Shown here piece after piece: positions 1 to 7,214 of a DNA stretch of 64,000 bases. Numbering within the stretch: the first letter of the stretch is position 1; each line of letters opens with the position of its first letter. The DNA comes from Thiomicrorhabdus sp. (GTDB lineage Bacteria > Pseudomonadota > Gammaproteobacteria > Thiomicrospirales > Thiomicrospiraceae): assembly GCF_963677875.1 (NCBI RefSeq), contig NZ_OY782565.1, positions 422,360-486,359 of the forward strand, given 5' to 3'. The notes beneath the pieces are model-generated. The model saw nothing but the letters and a program-made list of their open reading frames with translations. It was not told where the DNA came from and did no database searches. A program made the position numbers and the translations under genes.

Positions 1-277
1 CAAAGTCAGTCTGGATCTGCAACTGCCTGCTGATGTGCAGCTTGGGGTGAGATGGCGTTACGAATCCGAACAGTATATTGATGAGAACATGACGGTTTCT
101 CCGGGATTCGATGTGTGGGATCTCAAGTTCAATCAGCGTCTGAACCCGCGTTGGGCATGGTATGCCGGCGTTGACAATATGACGGCTGTGCAGAGGCGTT
201 TTGATGGTAAGGACTTCCGTCCGGAAGCGGGGCGATATCTATATGCGGGCATTCGTTGGAATTACACCGCACCTTAG
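1..277 (+). CDS. TonB-dependent haem receptor, C-terminal fragment
   Basis: The reading frame is open from base 2 and ends with TAG at 275-277, so only the last ~91 residues of a protein starting before the window are present. Alternating hydrophobic/aromatic strands (LGVRWRY, AWYAGVDNM, YLYAGIRWNY) are those of the last strands of an outer-membrane beta-barrel of the TonB-dependent receptor family. It lies directly upstream of a HmuY-like lipoprotein and hmuSTUV, so it is probably the outer-membrane haem receptor of that operon. The receptor family is clear from the barrel pattern; haem as substrate is inferred only from the neighbours, because plug and ligand residues are outside the window. 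Confidence 0.75.
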   Translation, partial: KVSLDLQLPADVQLGVRWRYESEQYIDENMTVSPGFDVWDLKFNQRLNPRWAWYAGVDNMTAVQRRFDGKDFRPEAGRYLYAGIRWNYTAP

Positions 278-319
278 GGCAATTTGATATTCGGTTTAAG
301 TGAAGAGGGGAACTCGAAA

Positions 320-1465
320 ATGAAAAAACGTATTGTACATTCAAGCATTCTGCTATTGATGATCGGAGGTCTGAGCGCTTGTGGAGGTGGCTCGGATTCC
401 GGAACGGATTCGAACGCCGGTGACGGTGCCGGATCGTCATCCGATCAGGAAACACGGGCATTTTCTTCCGCTGTTGACACGCCGGAGCTGGATTACAGCG
501 GTGGTGCGGTTTATTGGGATTTGGAAACCAATTCGATTGTCAGCGAAAGCGACGACTGGGAATTGAAGATCACTCAAAACGGTTATGAACCGCTGATTCA
601 GATCAACGGTGGTGCTTCCGGGCCGGGAGATGCCGGATTGGGCGCTTATCTGACCGCATCGGCCGACGAAGTGACCGATCCGACCGATACCGCTCAGGTG
701 TACAAATATTTTGAAGACAGTGCCAGCGGTGTTCTTTCGACTCCGGGCGGTTACGGTCCTTTGGAGTATAACGTGGCCGGTGGTCACAAAATGTGGCCGA
801 ATTTCGCGACCTATGTTTTTAACGATAACGGGGTCTATTACAAAGCGCAGGTCATCAGTAATTACGGTGAGCAGGGAACCGATTCGAGTGGAACCCTGCG
901 AATCCGCTATGCGCTGGCTGGCGATTCCGCAACCACCGAAGATCAGGCCAGCGTGGTGACATTGGATGCCGCCAGCGACACCAGTTCGGCCGCTTTTCTG
1001 GATATGGCTGCCGGACAGGCGGTCGGCGAGTCCGACAGCTGGCAGTTCGCTTATCAGAAATACATCGGTTTCAAGACAAACAGCGGTGTTTCCGGCAGCG
1101 GTAGCATTGAAGGCTGTCTGGCACACACCTACAGCGCTTTGTATGACGACACCGGTGCAGCGGTACAAAGCGAGTTCGAAGGTAAAACCGCAGCCAATAC
1201 ACTGGACGACTTCAATGCCGTCACCACCGCGAATTGCAGCGAATGGTTGACGGACGATGTCCAGTCGCAGATCGTTGACTGGTACAGCTATGACATGACC
1301 ACGCATACCGTGACGGTCAATACCGACGCAACCAATGGCTGGATTCTGCGTTCTTCGAGCATGAGCGAAGACAATGGGGCCGACTATCGCTATGCGCGTA
1401 TTAAAATCAAAACTTTCGGCTCCTCGAAGCTGGTCTTCAGCGTCGAGTCCTGGGAGGCGCAATAA
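320..1465 (+). CDS. Tandem HmuY-like haem-binding lipoprotein
   Basis: A 381-residue lipoprotein: signal peptide with lipobox ending LSAC, then a GGGSDSG low-complexity linker. The body resembles the HmuY haem-binding family twice: residues ~60-215 (VYWDLETNSIVSESDDWELKI, NGGASGPG) and ~216-381 (LDMAAGQAVGESDSWQFAY, NSGVSGSG, ending in a WILRSS...YARIKIKT strand). Usual HmuY proteins carry one domain, so this is an apparent internal duplication. The start chosen is the ATG at 320, preceded by AGAGGGG; a TTG at 284 lacks a good site. Its stop overlaps the hmuS start (TAATG), so the two are coupled. Probable role: capture haem at the outer membrane and pass it to the upstream TonB receptor. Family assignment is by pattern; the haem ligands were not identified. 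Confidence 0.75.
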   Translation: MKKRIVHSSILLLMIGGLSACGGGSDSGTDSNAGDGAGSSSDQETRAFSSAVDTPELDYSGGAVYWDLETNSIVSESDDWELKITQNGYEPLIQINGGASGPGDAGLGAYLTASADEVTDPTDTAQVYKYFEDSASGVLSTPGGYGPLEYNVAGGHKMWPNFATYVFNDNGVYYKAQVISNYGEQGTDSSGTLRIRYALAGDSATTEDQASVVTLDAASDTSSAAFLDMAAGQAVGESDSWQFAYQKYIGFKTNSGVSGSGSIEGCLAHTYSALYDDTGAAVQSEFEGKTAANTLDDFNAVTTANCSEWLTDDVQSQIVDWYSYDMTTHTVTVNTDATNGWILRSSSMSEDNGADYRYARIKIKTFGSSKLVFSVESWEAQ

Positions 1466-2532
1466 TGCATAGTCTCCTTGAACGGAAACAACGTTTGCTG
1501 CAGGAAAGCCCGCCGCCGCGCGCGCGCGAAGCGGCGCGTCTTATGGGAATCAGCGAGGCGGAATATGTTGCCCTTTCCTGCCCGGCAACGGTTACGGCGC
1601 TGGATGCAACGCAAATTGCCGACCTTTTGTCGCAGTTGCATCAGCTCGGCGAAGTCATGGTCTTGAGCCGAAATGATACGGCGGTGATGGAGCATTACGG
1701 CATCTATGCCAATCCTAAACTGCGGCATGGCAGTGTGATGATTCTGAATAACCCGGACATTGACCTGCGTTTGCGTCTCGGGCAGTTCAAATGGGCGTTT
1801 GCCGTCAACGAAAATTCGCGTTTGAGTTTGCAGTTTTTTAATCATGGAGGCCGGGCGATCCATAAGGTGTATTTAACATCGAAAAGTGACGAGCAGGCGT
1901 ACCATGCGCTGGTGGCTCGATTCGCCACCGAATGCTGCATGCCGGAACCGGAGGCCGAACAACCGCTGGTACCGGTTGTTCAAAAGGCGTTGTCCGCAAC
2001 GGAGCGCCAACGCCTGACCGATGAATGGAATGCCCTTCAGGATGCGCATCAGGTAAACGGCTTGTTCAAGGCGCATGGCGTCACTCGCCCGCAGGCTTAC
2101 CGTTTGCTGGATCACGGCACAGAACCCTTGGCGCAGAGCAGTGTGAAAGCGTTGCTGGAAGCGATTTCTGAACAGAAGATTCCAGTGTTGATTTTTGTGC
2201 CGAACGGAGCAGTCACGCAAATCCACAACGGACGCTTGCATAAGCTTCTGGAAACCGGCCCGTGGTTTAACGTGCTTGATAAGCGCTTTAACTTCCATCT
2301 GCATCTTCAGGGTGTGAAACAAGCGTGGATCGTCGAGAAGCCGACCGATCAGGGGGCGACCCGTTCTGTAGAATGGTTCGACGAAGCAGACCAGCCCGTC
2401 GCCATGCTGTATCTGCACAGCGACAGTCGTTCGGATTCGGATATGCTCGCCGCCTGGAACCGGGTTCTGGACAATCTGGAGCCTGTTGCGACAATTGATA
2501 ATTTGCAACGGTTTGCGGAGGGCGGAGCATGA
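1465..2532 (+). CDS. hmuS: Haem-degrading/haem-trafficking protein HmuS (HemS/ChuS family)
   Basis: The 355-residue cytoplasmic protein has the two-repeat architecture of HemS/ChuS/HmuS. Repeat 1 carries the conserved AIHKVYLTS segment (His133) and repeat 2 the QIHNGRLHKL, GPWFNVLD and FNFHLHL segments. Members bind incoming haem and release iron by degrading it, or store haem. Length matches the family (~340-355). It starts at the ATG in the TAATG overlap with the lipoprotein gene and overlaps hmuT by four bases, so it is inside a tight haem-uptake operon. Assignment is firm; whether it degrades or only carries haem cannot be told from sequence. Confidence 0.92.
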   Translation: MHSLLERKQRLLQESPPPRAREAARLMGISEAEYVALSCPATVTALDATQIADLLSQLHQLGEVMVLSRNDTAVMEHYGIYANPKLRHGSVMILNNPDIDLRLRLGQFKWAFAVNENSRLSLQFFNHGGRAIHKVYLTSKSDEQAYHALVARFATECCMPEPEAEQPLVPVVQKALSATERQRLTDEWNALQDAHQVNGLFKAHGVTRPQAYRLLDHGTEPLAQSSVKALLEAISEQKIPVLIFVPNGAVTQIHNGRLHKLLETGPWFNVLDKRFNFHLHLQGVKQAWIVEKPTDQGATRSVEWFDEADQPVAMLYLHSDSRSDSDMLAAWNRVLDNLEPVATIDNLQRFAEGGA

Positions 2533-3431
2533 TGCACTTTAGTCGAGAATTGCATTCGGCACGCGGCTGGATCATCGGTTTTATCGCTCTGGTGATGTTG
2601 CTTGGCCTGTCGCATAAAGCGGCGGCGGCCGAAAGAGTGGTGGTGATTGACGGTTCCCTGACCGAGATTGTCTACGCTTTGGGGAGCGGCGATCAGGTGG
2701 TTGGGCGTGACCTGACCAGCAATTATCCGCCTGCGGTCAACAAATTGCCGAGTGTCGGTTATATGCGTCAGCTCAGTGCTGAAGGCATCTTGTCTTTGAA
2801 TCCGACATTGGTGCTGGTGACCGATGATGCCGAACCACAAAAGGTTCTGCAGCAGATTCGTGATTCCGGTATTAAGGTGGTCACGGTTGAAAACCGGTTT
2901 TCGTTGGATGGTGTCAAACACAAAATTCTGACCGTTGGTCAAGCGCTGGGCAAGGAACCCGCCGCTCGGGAGCTGGCGGAAGCGACTCTAGAGCAGGTTG
3001 CTCTGGCACAGAAAGCGTTACGAAAACGGTCTTCGGAAGAGCAGGCCCGCGCCATGTTTACTATGGGAGTACGCAACGGTAATTTAATGGTTGCCGGCAG
3101 TGAAACCCGGGCGGATGAGATGATGCGACTTGCCGGGATAACGAATGCTCCCGCCGACAAACTGAGAGGCTATAAACCGCTCACCGCCGAGTCTGCTATT
3201 TTATACAACCCGCAATATCTGATCACCATGCAATTCGGCTTGAAGGCCTCGGGCGGAGAAGCGGCCATTTTGTCCGGCAATGCCATCCGCTTGACGGATG
3301 CAGGGAAGCAGAAGCGTCTTGTGATTATGGACGATGGTTTTTTAACGTTTGGTCCGCGGATCGGCGAAGCCGTCCAATCGCTGATTGATGCGGTGTACGG
3401 CGATACCGTAAAAACGACAAGCGTTCCATGA
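2529..3431 (+). CDS. hmuT: Haem ABC transporter periplasmic binding protein HmuT
   Basis: A 300-residue exported protein with an N-terminal hydrophobic signal segment (IIGFIALVMLLGLSHKAAAA) and a class III substrate-binding fold (VVVIDGSLTEIVYALG, PSVGYMRQLSAEGILSLNP). TSNYPP contains the tyrosine expected to ligate haem in HmuT/ShuT. Two adjacent ATG codons (2529, 2532) are possible starts; the first overlaps the hmuS stop. It delivers haem to HmuU and overlaps hmuU by four bases, indicating translational coupling through the operon. Confidence 0.92.
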   Translation: MMHFSRELHSARGWIIGFIALVMLLGLSHKAAAAERVVVIDGSLTEIVYALGSGDQVVGRDLTSNYPPAVNKLPSVGYMRQLSAEGILSLNPTLVLVTDDAEPQKVLQQIRDSGIKVVTVENRFSLDGVKHKILTVGQALGKEPAARELAEATLEQVALAQKALRKRSSEEQARAMFTMGVRNGNLMVAGSETRADEMMRLAGITNAPADKLRGYKPLTAESAILYNPQYLITMQFGLKASGGEAAILSGNAIRLTDAGKQKRLVIMDDGFLTFGPRIGEAVQSLIDAVYGDTVKTTSVP

Positions 3432-4459
3432 GAATTTTTAACCAACCCTATTACGGCTTGCTGTTTCTCGGTGGATTGCTTGTGTTGATCGGCATCTATT
3501 CACTGTCTGTGGGGGCGATTGCCATTTCCTGGCAGGATGCCGGAAGGACGCTGTTTGGAACGGCGCCGTCCGAACTGATTGAACGAGTGGTAATGGATAT
3601 CCGTCTGCCGCGAATTTTGCTCGGCATTCTGGTCGGAGCTGCCTTAGGTGTTGCCGGGGCAGCTCTGCAGGGTCTGTTTCGCAACCCCCTTGCAGATCCC
3701 GGATTGGTCGGGGTCTCCAGCGGAGCAGCTCTGGCAGCGGTTGCGACGATTGTACTAGGGTCGAATTTTCTTAAGGGTTGGATGGATTTCGGCGGCTATT
3801 TTGCCTTGCCGATAGCCGCTTTTCTCGGCGGATTGGCGGTCACTTTGCTGATTTACCGGGTCGCGACGCGTAACGGTCGTACCGATGTAGGCCTGATGTT
3901 GCTGGCAGGCATTGCCATGAATGCGATTGCCGGAGCTTTAACCGGTATTCTGACATATTACGCGACCGATGAAGAGCTGAGAAGTTTAACCTTCTGGAGC
4001 ATGGGTTCCATTGCCGGAGCATCGTTTGACGATCTGAGCATTGCTGTAGCGCCGATTTTGTTGGCGGTGGCGGTTTTGCCGAAATTTGCCCGCGCCTTAA
4101 ATGCATTTCTGATGGGCGAAGCGGTCAGCGGGCATATGGGTTATAACCTGAAACAACTTAAAACCGCAGTGATTGTATTGAGTTCTCTGGCGGTTGGTGC
4201 TGCGGTCGCCGTCAGCGGACTGATCGGTTTCATCGGTCTGGTCGCGCCACATCTGGTGCGCCTGCTGCTCGGGCCGGATCACCGCTGGCTATTGCCCGGC
4301 AGTGCCATGATGGGAGCGGTTCTGGTTGTGGTTTCCGACATGCTGGCCAGAAGCATGCTTGCTCCGGCCGAACTCCCGATCGGTCTGGTGGTTGCTGCTT
4401 TCGGCGGGCCTTTCTTCTTATGGTTGCTGCTACAGCGTCGCAATCGGGTAGGGTGGTAA
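3428..4459 (+). CDS. hmuU: Haem ABC transporter permease HmuU (FecCD family)
   Basis: This 343-residue integral membrane protein of the FecCD/BtuC family is predicted to span the inner membrane about ten times. The DIRLPRILLGILVGAALGVAG segment, the GLFRNPLADPGLVGVSSGA loop and the GLIGFIGLVAPHLVRLLLG coupling region are typical. It forms the translocation pore that takes haem from HmuT at the expense of ATP hydrolysed by HmuV. The start overlaps the end of hmuT, and nine bases separate its stop from the hmuV start, with an AAGGAGG ribosome site in between. Confidence 0.93.
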   Translation: MRIFNQPYYGLLFLGGLLVLIGIYSLSVGAIAISWQDAGRTLFGTAPSELIERVVMDIRLPRILLGILVGAALGVAGAALQGLFRNPLADPGLVGVSSGAALAAVATIVLGSNFLKGWMDFGGYFALPIAAFLGGLAVTLLIYRVATRNGRTDVGLMLLAGIAMNAIAGALTGILTYYATDEELRSLTFWSMGSIAGASFDDLSIAVAPILLAVAVLPKFARALNAFLMGEAVSGHMGYNLKQLKTAVIVLSSLAVGAAVAVSGLIGFIGLVAPHLVRLLLGPDHRWLLPGSAMMGAVLVVVSDMLARSMLAPAELPIGLVVAAFGGPFFLWLLLQRRNRVGW

Positions 4460-4468
4460 GGAGGAACT

Positions 4469-5236
4469 ATGTTGGAAGTAGAGAATTTGAACCTGGTTCT
4501 GGACGGAAAATCGATTTTGCATGAGGTCAGTCTGACGTTGAAGCCCGGCGAGGTGTTAAGTGTGCTGGGACCAAATGGTGCCGGAAAATCGACTTTGATG
4601 AAAGCGCTGAATGGTGATTTGAGCGGTTTTGACGGCCAGGTCGCCATGAATGGTGTTGCCGTGCATGCTTATGAGGTGGGTGCTTTGGCAAAACAGCGCG
4701 CGGTGATGCCGCAGAAAATTCAGCTGGATTTTCCGTTTCTGGTCGAAGAAGTTTTGCAGATGGCATTGCAGCCCATGCCGCAGGATCGGTTGAGTGCAAC
4801 GGTTACGGAGGCTTTGAAACGGTTTGATGTCGAGCATCTGCAGGGGCGGAATTACCTGACACTTTCCGGTGGTGAACAGCAGAGGGTTCAATTGGCGAGA
4901 GTGCTGTTGCAACTGAGTGCGTCACGGGCTGAAGGGGGGCGTTTTCTGTTTTTGGACGAGTGTACTTCCAGTTTGGATTTGGCGCATCAGCATCAGGTTT
5001 TTCGAGTTGTACGCGAGTTTGCGGTGCAGAATGCGGTCGGTGTTTTTGCGGTATTGCATGATTTAAATCTGGCTGCGCAGTATTCTGACAGAGTACTGTT
5101 TTTAAAAGAGGGCAGGGTTTTGTCGATCGGCCGAGTGGAAGAGGTTTTTCAGGCGGATCGAGTCAGTGAAGTGTACGATTTTCCGGTGGAAGTGACTCGT
5201 CATCCGGCCGGGTGGCCGATGGTGATTCCGGCCTGA
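4469..5236 (+). CDS. hmuV: Haem ABC transporter ATP-binding protein HmuV
   Basis: The 255-residue ABC ATPase has Walker A GPNGAGKS, signature LSGGEQQRV, Walker B FLFLDE and a C-terminal H-loop (VLHDLNLAAQYSD). Walker B is followed by CTSSLD rather than the more common PTSSLD, a conservative family variation. It energises HmuU for haem import. The ATG at 4469 has a strong AAGGAGG site. It is the last of the contiguous hmu genes; 48 bases separate it from the small coiled-coil gene downstream. Confidence 0.93.
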   Translation: MLEVENLNLVLDGKSILHEVSLTLKPGEVLSVLGPNGAGKSTLMKALNGDLSGFDGQVAMNGVAVHAYEVGALAKQRAVMPQKIQLDFPFLVEEVLQMALQPMPQDRLSATVTEALKRFDVEHLQGRNYLTLSGGEQQRVQLARVLLQLSASRAEGGRFLFLDECTSSLDLAHQHQVFRVVREFAVQNAVGVFAVLHDLNLAAQYSDRVLFLKEGRVLSIGRVEEVFQADRVSEVYDFPVEVTRHPAGWPMVIPA

Positions 5237-5284
5237 TTTTCAGTGAAAATCGATGCAGGCGGCTTTTTGCAAAGGAGGTGAAGT

Positions 5285-5515
5285 ATGCGTCAGGATTTGT
5301 TTGCGGTGATGGCCGAAAACGACAGACTCAAGCGTGAACTGGAAGAAAACCGCAGGCTGTTGCGTGATCTGAAGGTTCAGTATGCCGCGCTTGAAGAGGA
5401 TTTTTTGCATGCGCTGGATTGCGAGCATAAGGAAACCTGCCCGAAGGCTGAGATTCGCAGTCGGGTAACGATAACCGACTGGCCGTCTACGCATAAACAC
5501 TTGCGAGAGGGATGA
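5285..5515 (+). CDS. Small coiled-coil protein of unknown function
   Basis: A 76-residue acidic/basic protein. Residues ~5-45 form a heptad-rich helix (ENDRLKRELEENRRLLRDLK) predicted to be a coiled coil, followed by a short Cys/His segment (DCEHKETCPKAE) and a basic C-terminus. There is no signal peptide or membrane segment. An AAAGGAGG site six bases upstream of the ATG strongly supports translation. It lies between hmuV and the ferritin gene in the same direction, so it may be co-expressed with iron genes. I do not recognise the family; the two cysteines could bind a metal, but that is speculation. Confidence 0.65.
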   Translation: MRQDLFAVMAENDRLKRELEENRRLLRDLKVQYAALEEDFLHALDCEHKETCPKAEIRSRVTITDWPSTHKHLREG

Positions 5516-5597
5516 ATTTTGCGACAATCTGCGATAAAAGAGAGGTAGAATGAAACATTGTGACGAAAATACACAGCAAATAGACAAGGAGGGTGTC

Positions 5598-6104
5598 ATG
5601 TTAAATGAAGAAATTAAAGGTCTGTTAAACAAGCAGGTAAACGCGGAGTTTTTCGCGTCGAATATTTATCTTCAGATGTGTGCATGGGCAGAGGGCCAAG
5701 GCTTGGATGGTGCTGCGGCATTTTTCCGCAACCACAGTCTGGAAGAGCGCGGACATATGGATAAGATTTTTAACTATATGGCCGAATGCGGTGCAGCAAT
5801 TACGATTGAAGGGATTCCTCAGCCGCCGAACGAATTTGCCAATTTAATGGATGTGTTGAACGCGGCTTACGAGCATGAGAAAAAAGTGACCGCCATGATC
5901 AAGAAGATTGCCAAGGCGTCTTTCGACTGCGAAGACTACACCACTTTTAATTTTATCGAGTGGTTTATTGCCGAACAGCATGAAGAGGAAGTTCTGTTCA
6001 GCAAGGTGTTAAGCAAGGCAGAAATGCTTGGTTTTACCGGCCAGCCGGGACAAAGTCTGCATATTATGGATAACTTCTTGCGCCAGGTTGCCTCTGGGCA
6101 CTAA
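5598..6104 (+). CDS. ftn: Non-haem bacterial ferritin
   Basis: The 168-residue FtnA-type ferritin shows Glu17, Tyr24, Glu50 and His53 of the di-iron ferroxidase centre at the expected spacing (NAEFFASNIY; SLEERGH), with further ligand-bearing helices at YEHEKKV and AEQHEEEV. It oxidises Fe2+ and stores it as a mineral core in a 24-mer shell. The start used is the ATG at 5598, with AAGGAGGG just upstream; an upstream ATG at 5550 would add a tail absent from ferritins. Its place after the hmu genes fits storage of iron released from haem. A terminator follows. Confidence 0.93.
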   Translation: MLNEEIKGLLNKQVNAEFFASNIYLQMCAWAEGQGLDGAAAFFRNHSLEERGHMDKIFNYMAECGAAITIEGIPQPPNEFANLMDVLNAAYEHEKKVTAMIKKIAKASFDCEDYTTFNFIEWFIAEQHEEEVLFSKVLSKAEMLGFTGQPGQSLHIMDNFLRQVASGH

Positions 6105-6144
6105 GCGGTTTTAGACAGTTTAAAATTTAAACCGTTCTTCATTC

Positions 6145-6169
6145 AACGGCTCCGTTTTGCGGAGCCGTT
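6145..6169 (+). terminator. Rho-independent terminator after ferritin
   Basis: A perfect 9-bp stem (AACGGCTCC / GGAGCCGTT) with a 7-base loop is followed by TTTCG. It closes the haem/ferritin transcript and separates it from convergent metR. Confidence 0.85.
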
Positions 6170-6183
6170 TTCGTTTCCAGGGC

Positions 6184-7074
6184 TTATACAACCATTTCAT
6201 TGGCGACCAGATCGACAAAGTCCTGAATGTAGGCTTTCGCCGCATTTTCCTTCAATACCGCCGCGTACAGCTTAGTCCACAACCCCTGTTTTCCAATCGA
6301 TTTTGCCGTCAGGTGATTGAATTCGCTCATATTGCTGAACAACCATCTGGGCAAGACGCAGACGCCGCGTCCAAGTGAAACGTTCTGCAGAATCATCAGT
6401 GTCAGTTCGGAATGGCGAATTTGCCGTGGTTGAATATCCGACGGCAGCAGAAGTTGCTTGAAAAGATCGAGTTTTTTCAGATCGACCGGATAGGTAATCA
6501 AGGTTTCATCGGCAAAATGGTCTGCTTCAAGAAAAGGGGACGATTCCAGAGGGTGCTTTGGGGGAAGAATGGCCACAAGTTCGTAACTGAACAGCGGGAT
6601 AAAGCTTAAATGCGGATTTTGTACGGGATCGGAAGTGATCACCAGATCGAGTTGCTGCTGTTCGAGTTCCAGCAGGGGAGAACTCTGATGGCTGTTGAGA
6701 ATATCCAGATCAACCCCCGACCACTTTTCCTGATAGCGGCGAACCAGCGGAAGTAGCCAATCAAAACAGGTATGACAGTCGACACCGATCAGCAAACGGC
6801 CGACTTCTCCCTGTTGCATGGCTTTTAGCTGTCGCTCGGCATATTGCAGCTTCGGCAGAATCTCATCGGCACTCTGCAGAATCAGACGCCCTGCCGGAGA
6901 AAACCGGATTGGTTTGGATTTGCGTTCAAAAAGCTGTGAGCCGATCTGCTGTTCCAGTTGCTTGATCTGGTGAGATAAGGCTGATTGTGTCATATGTAGT
7001 GCCTCGGCAGTTTCGTTGACCGAATGCGTTTGCGCCAGCAGTTGCAGCGTTTTCAGGTGTTTAATTTCCAGCAT
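6184..7074 (-). CDS. metR: LysR-type regulator MetR
   Basis: The 296-residue LysR regulator has an N-terminal winged helix (ETAEALHMTQSALSHQIKQL) and a substrate domain with the MetR hallmark segment GVDCHTCFDWLLP. MetR activates metE and represses itself with homocysteine as coactivator. The start is taken at 7074 (GGAG five bases before ATG). An ATG at 7098 is in frame, but it would place the MetR operator inside the gene. It is divergent from metE, the classical arrangement. Function is well supported by sequence plus context. Confidence 0.92.
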   Translation of the reverse strand: MLEIKHLKTLQLLAQTHSVNETAEALHMTQSALSHQIKQLEQQIGSQLFERKSKPIRFSPAGRLILQSADEILPKLQYAERQLKAMQQGEVGRLLIGVDCHTCFDWLLPLVRRYQEKWSGVDLDILNSHQSSPLLELEQQQLDLVITSDPVQNPHLSFIPLFSYELVAILPPKHPLESSPFLEADHFADETLITYPVDLKKLDLFKQLLLPSDIQPRQIRHSELTLMILQNVSLGRGVCVLPRWLFSNMSEFNHLTAKSIGKQGLWTKLYAAVLKENAAKAYIQDFVDLVANEMVV

Positions 7075-7084
7075 GGCTTCTCCA

Positions 7085-7097
7085 TGAATTTTTTTCA
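7085..7097. promoter_or_regulatory. MetR operator between metR and metE
   Basis: TGAATTTTTTTCA matches the MetR consensus TGAA-N5-TTCA exactly, flanked by AT on each side to give a longer dyad (ATGAA...TTCAT). It lies 11 bases upstream of the chosen metR start and ~118 bases upstream of metE, a position suited to autorepression and metE activation. Confidence 0.75.
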
Positions 7098-7214
7098 TGT
7101 TTGTTTAAATTATATTCGTTTGATCTCATGTTTGTGGCTTTTTATCATGGTGTGTAACAAATCACAGCCTGCAGAGCAGATTAAAGAACGCATTTTCGAG
7201 AAAAGGACACAGAC

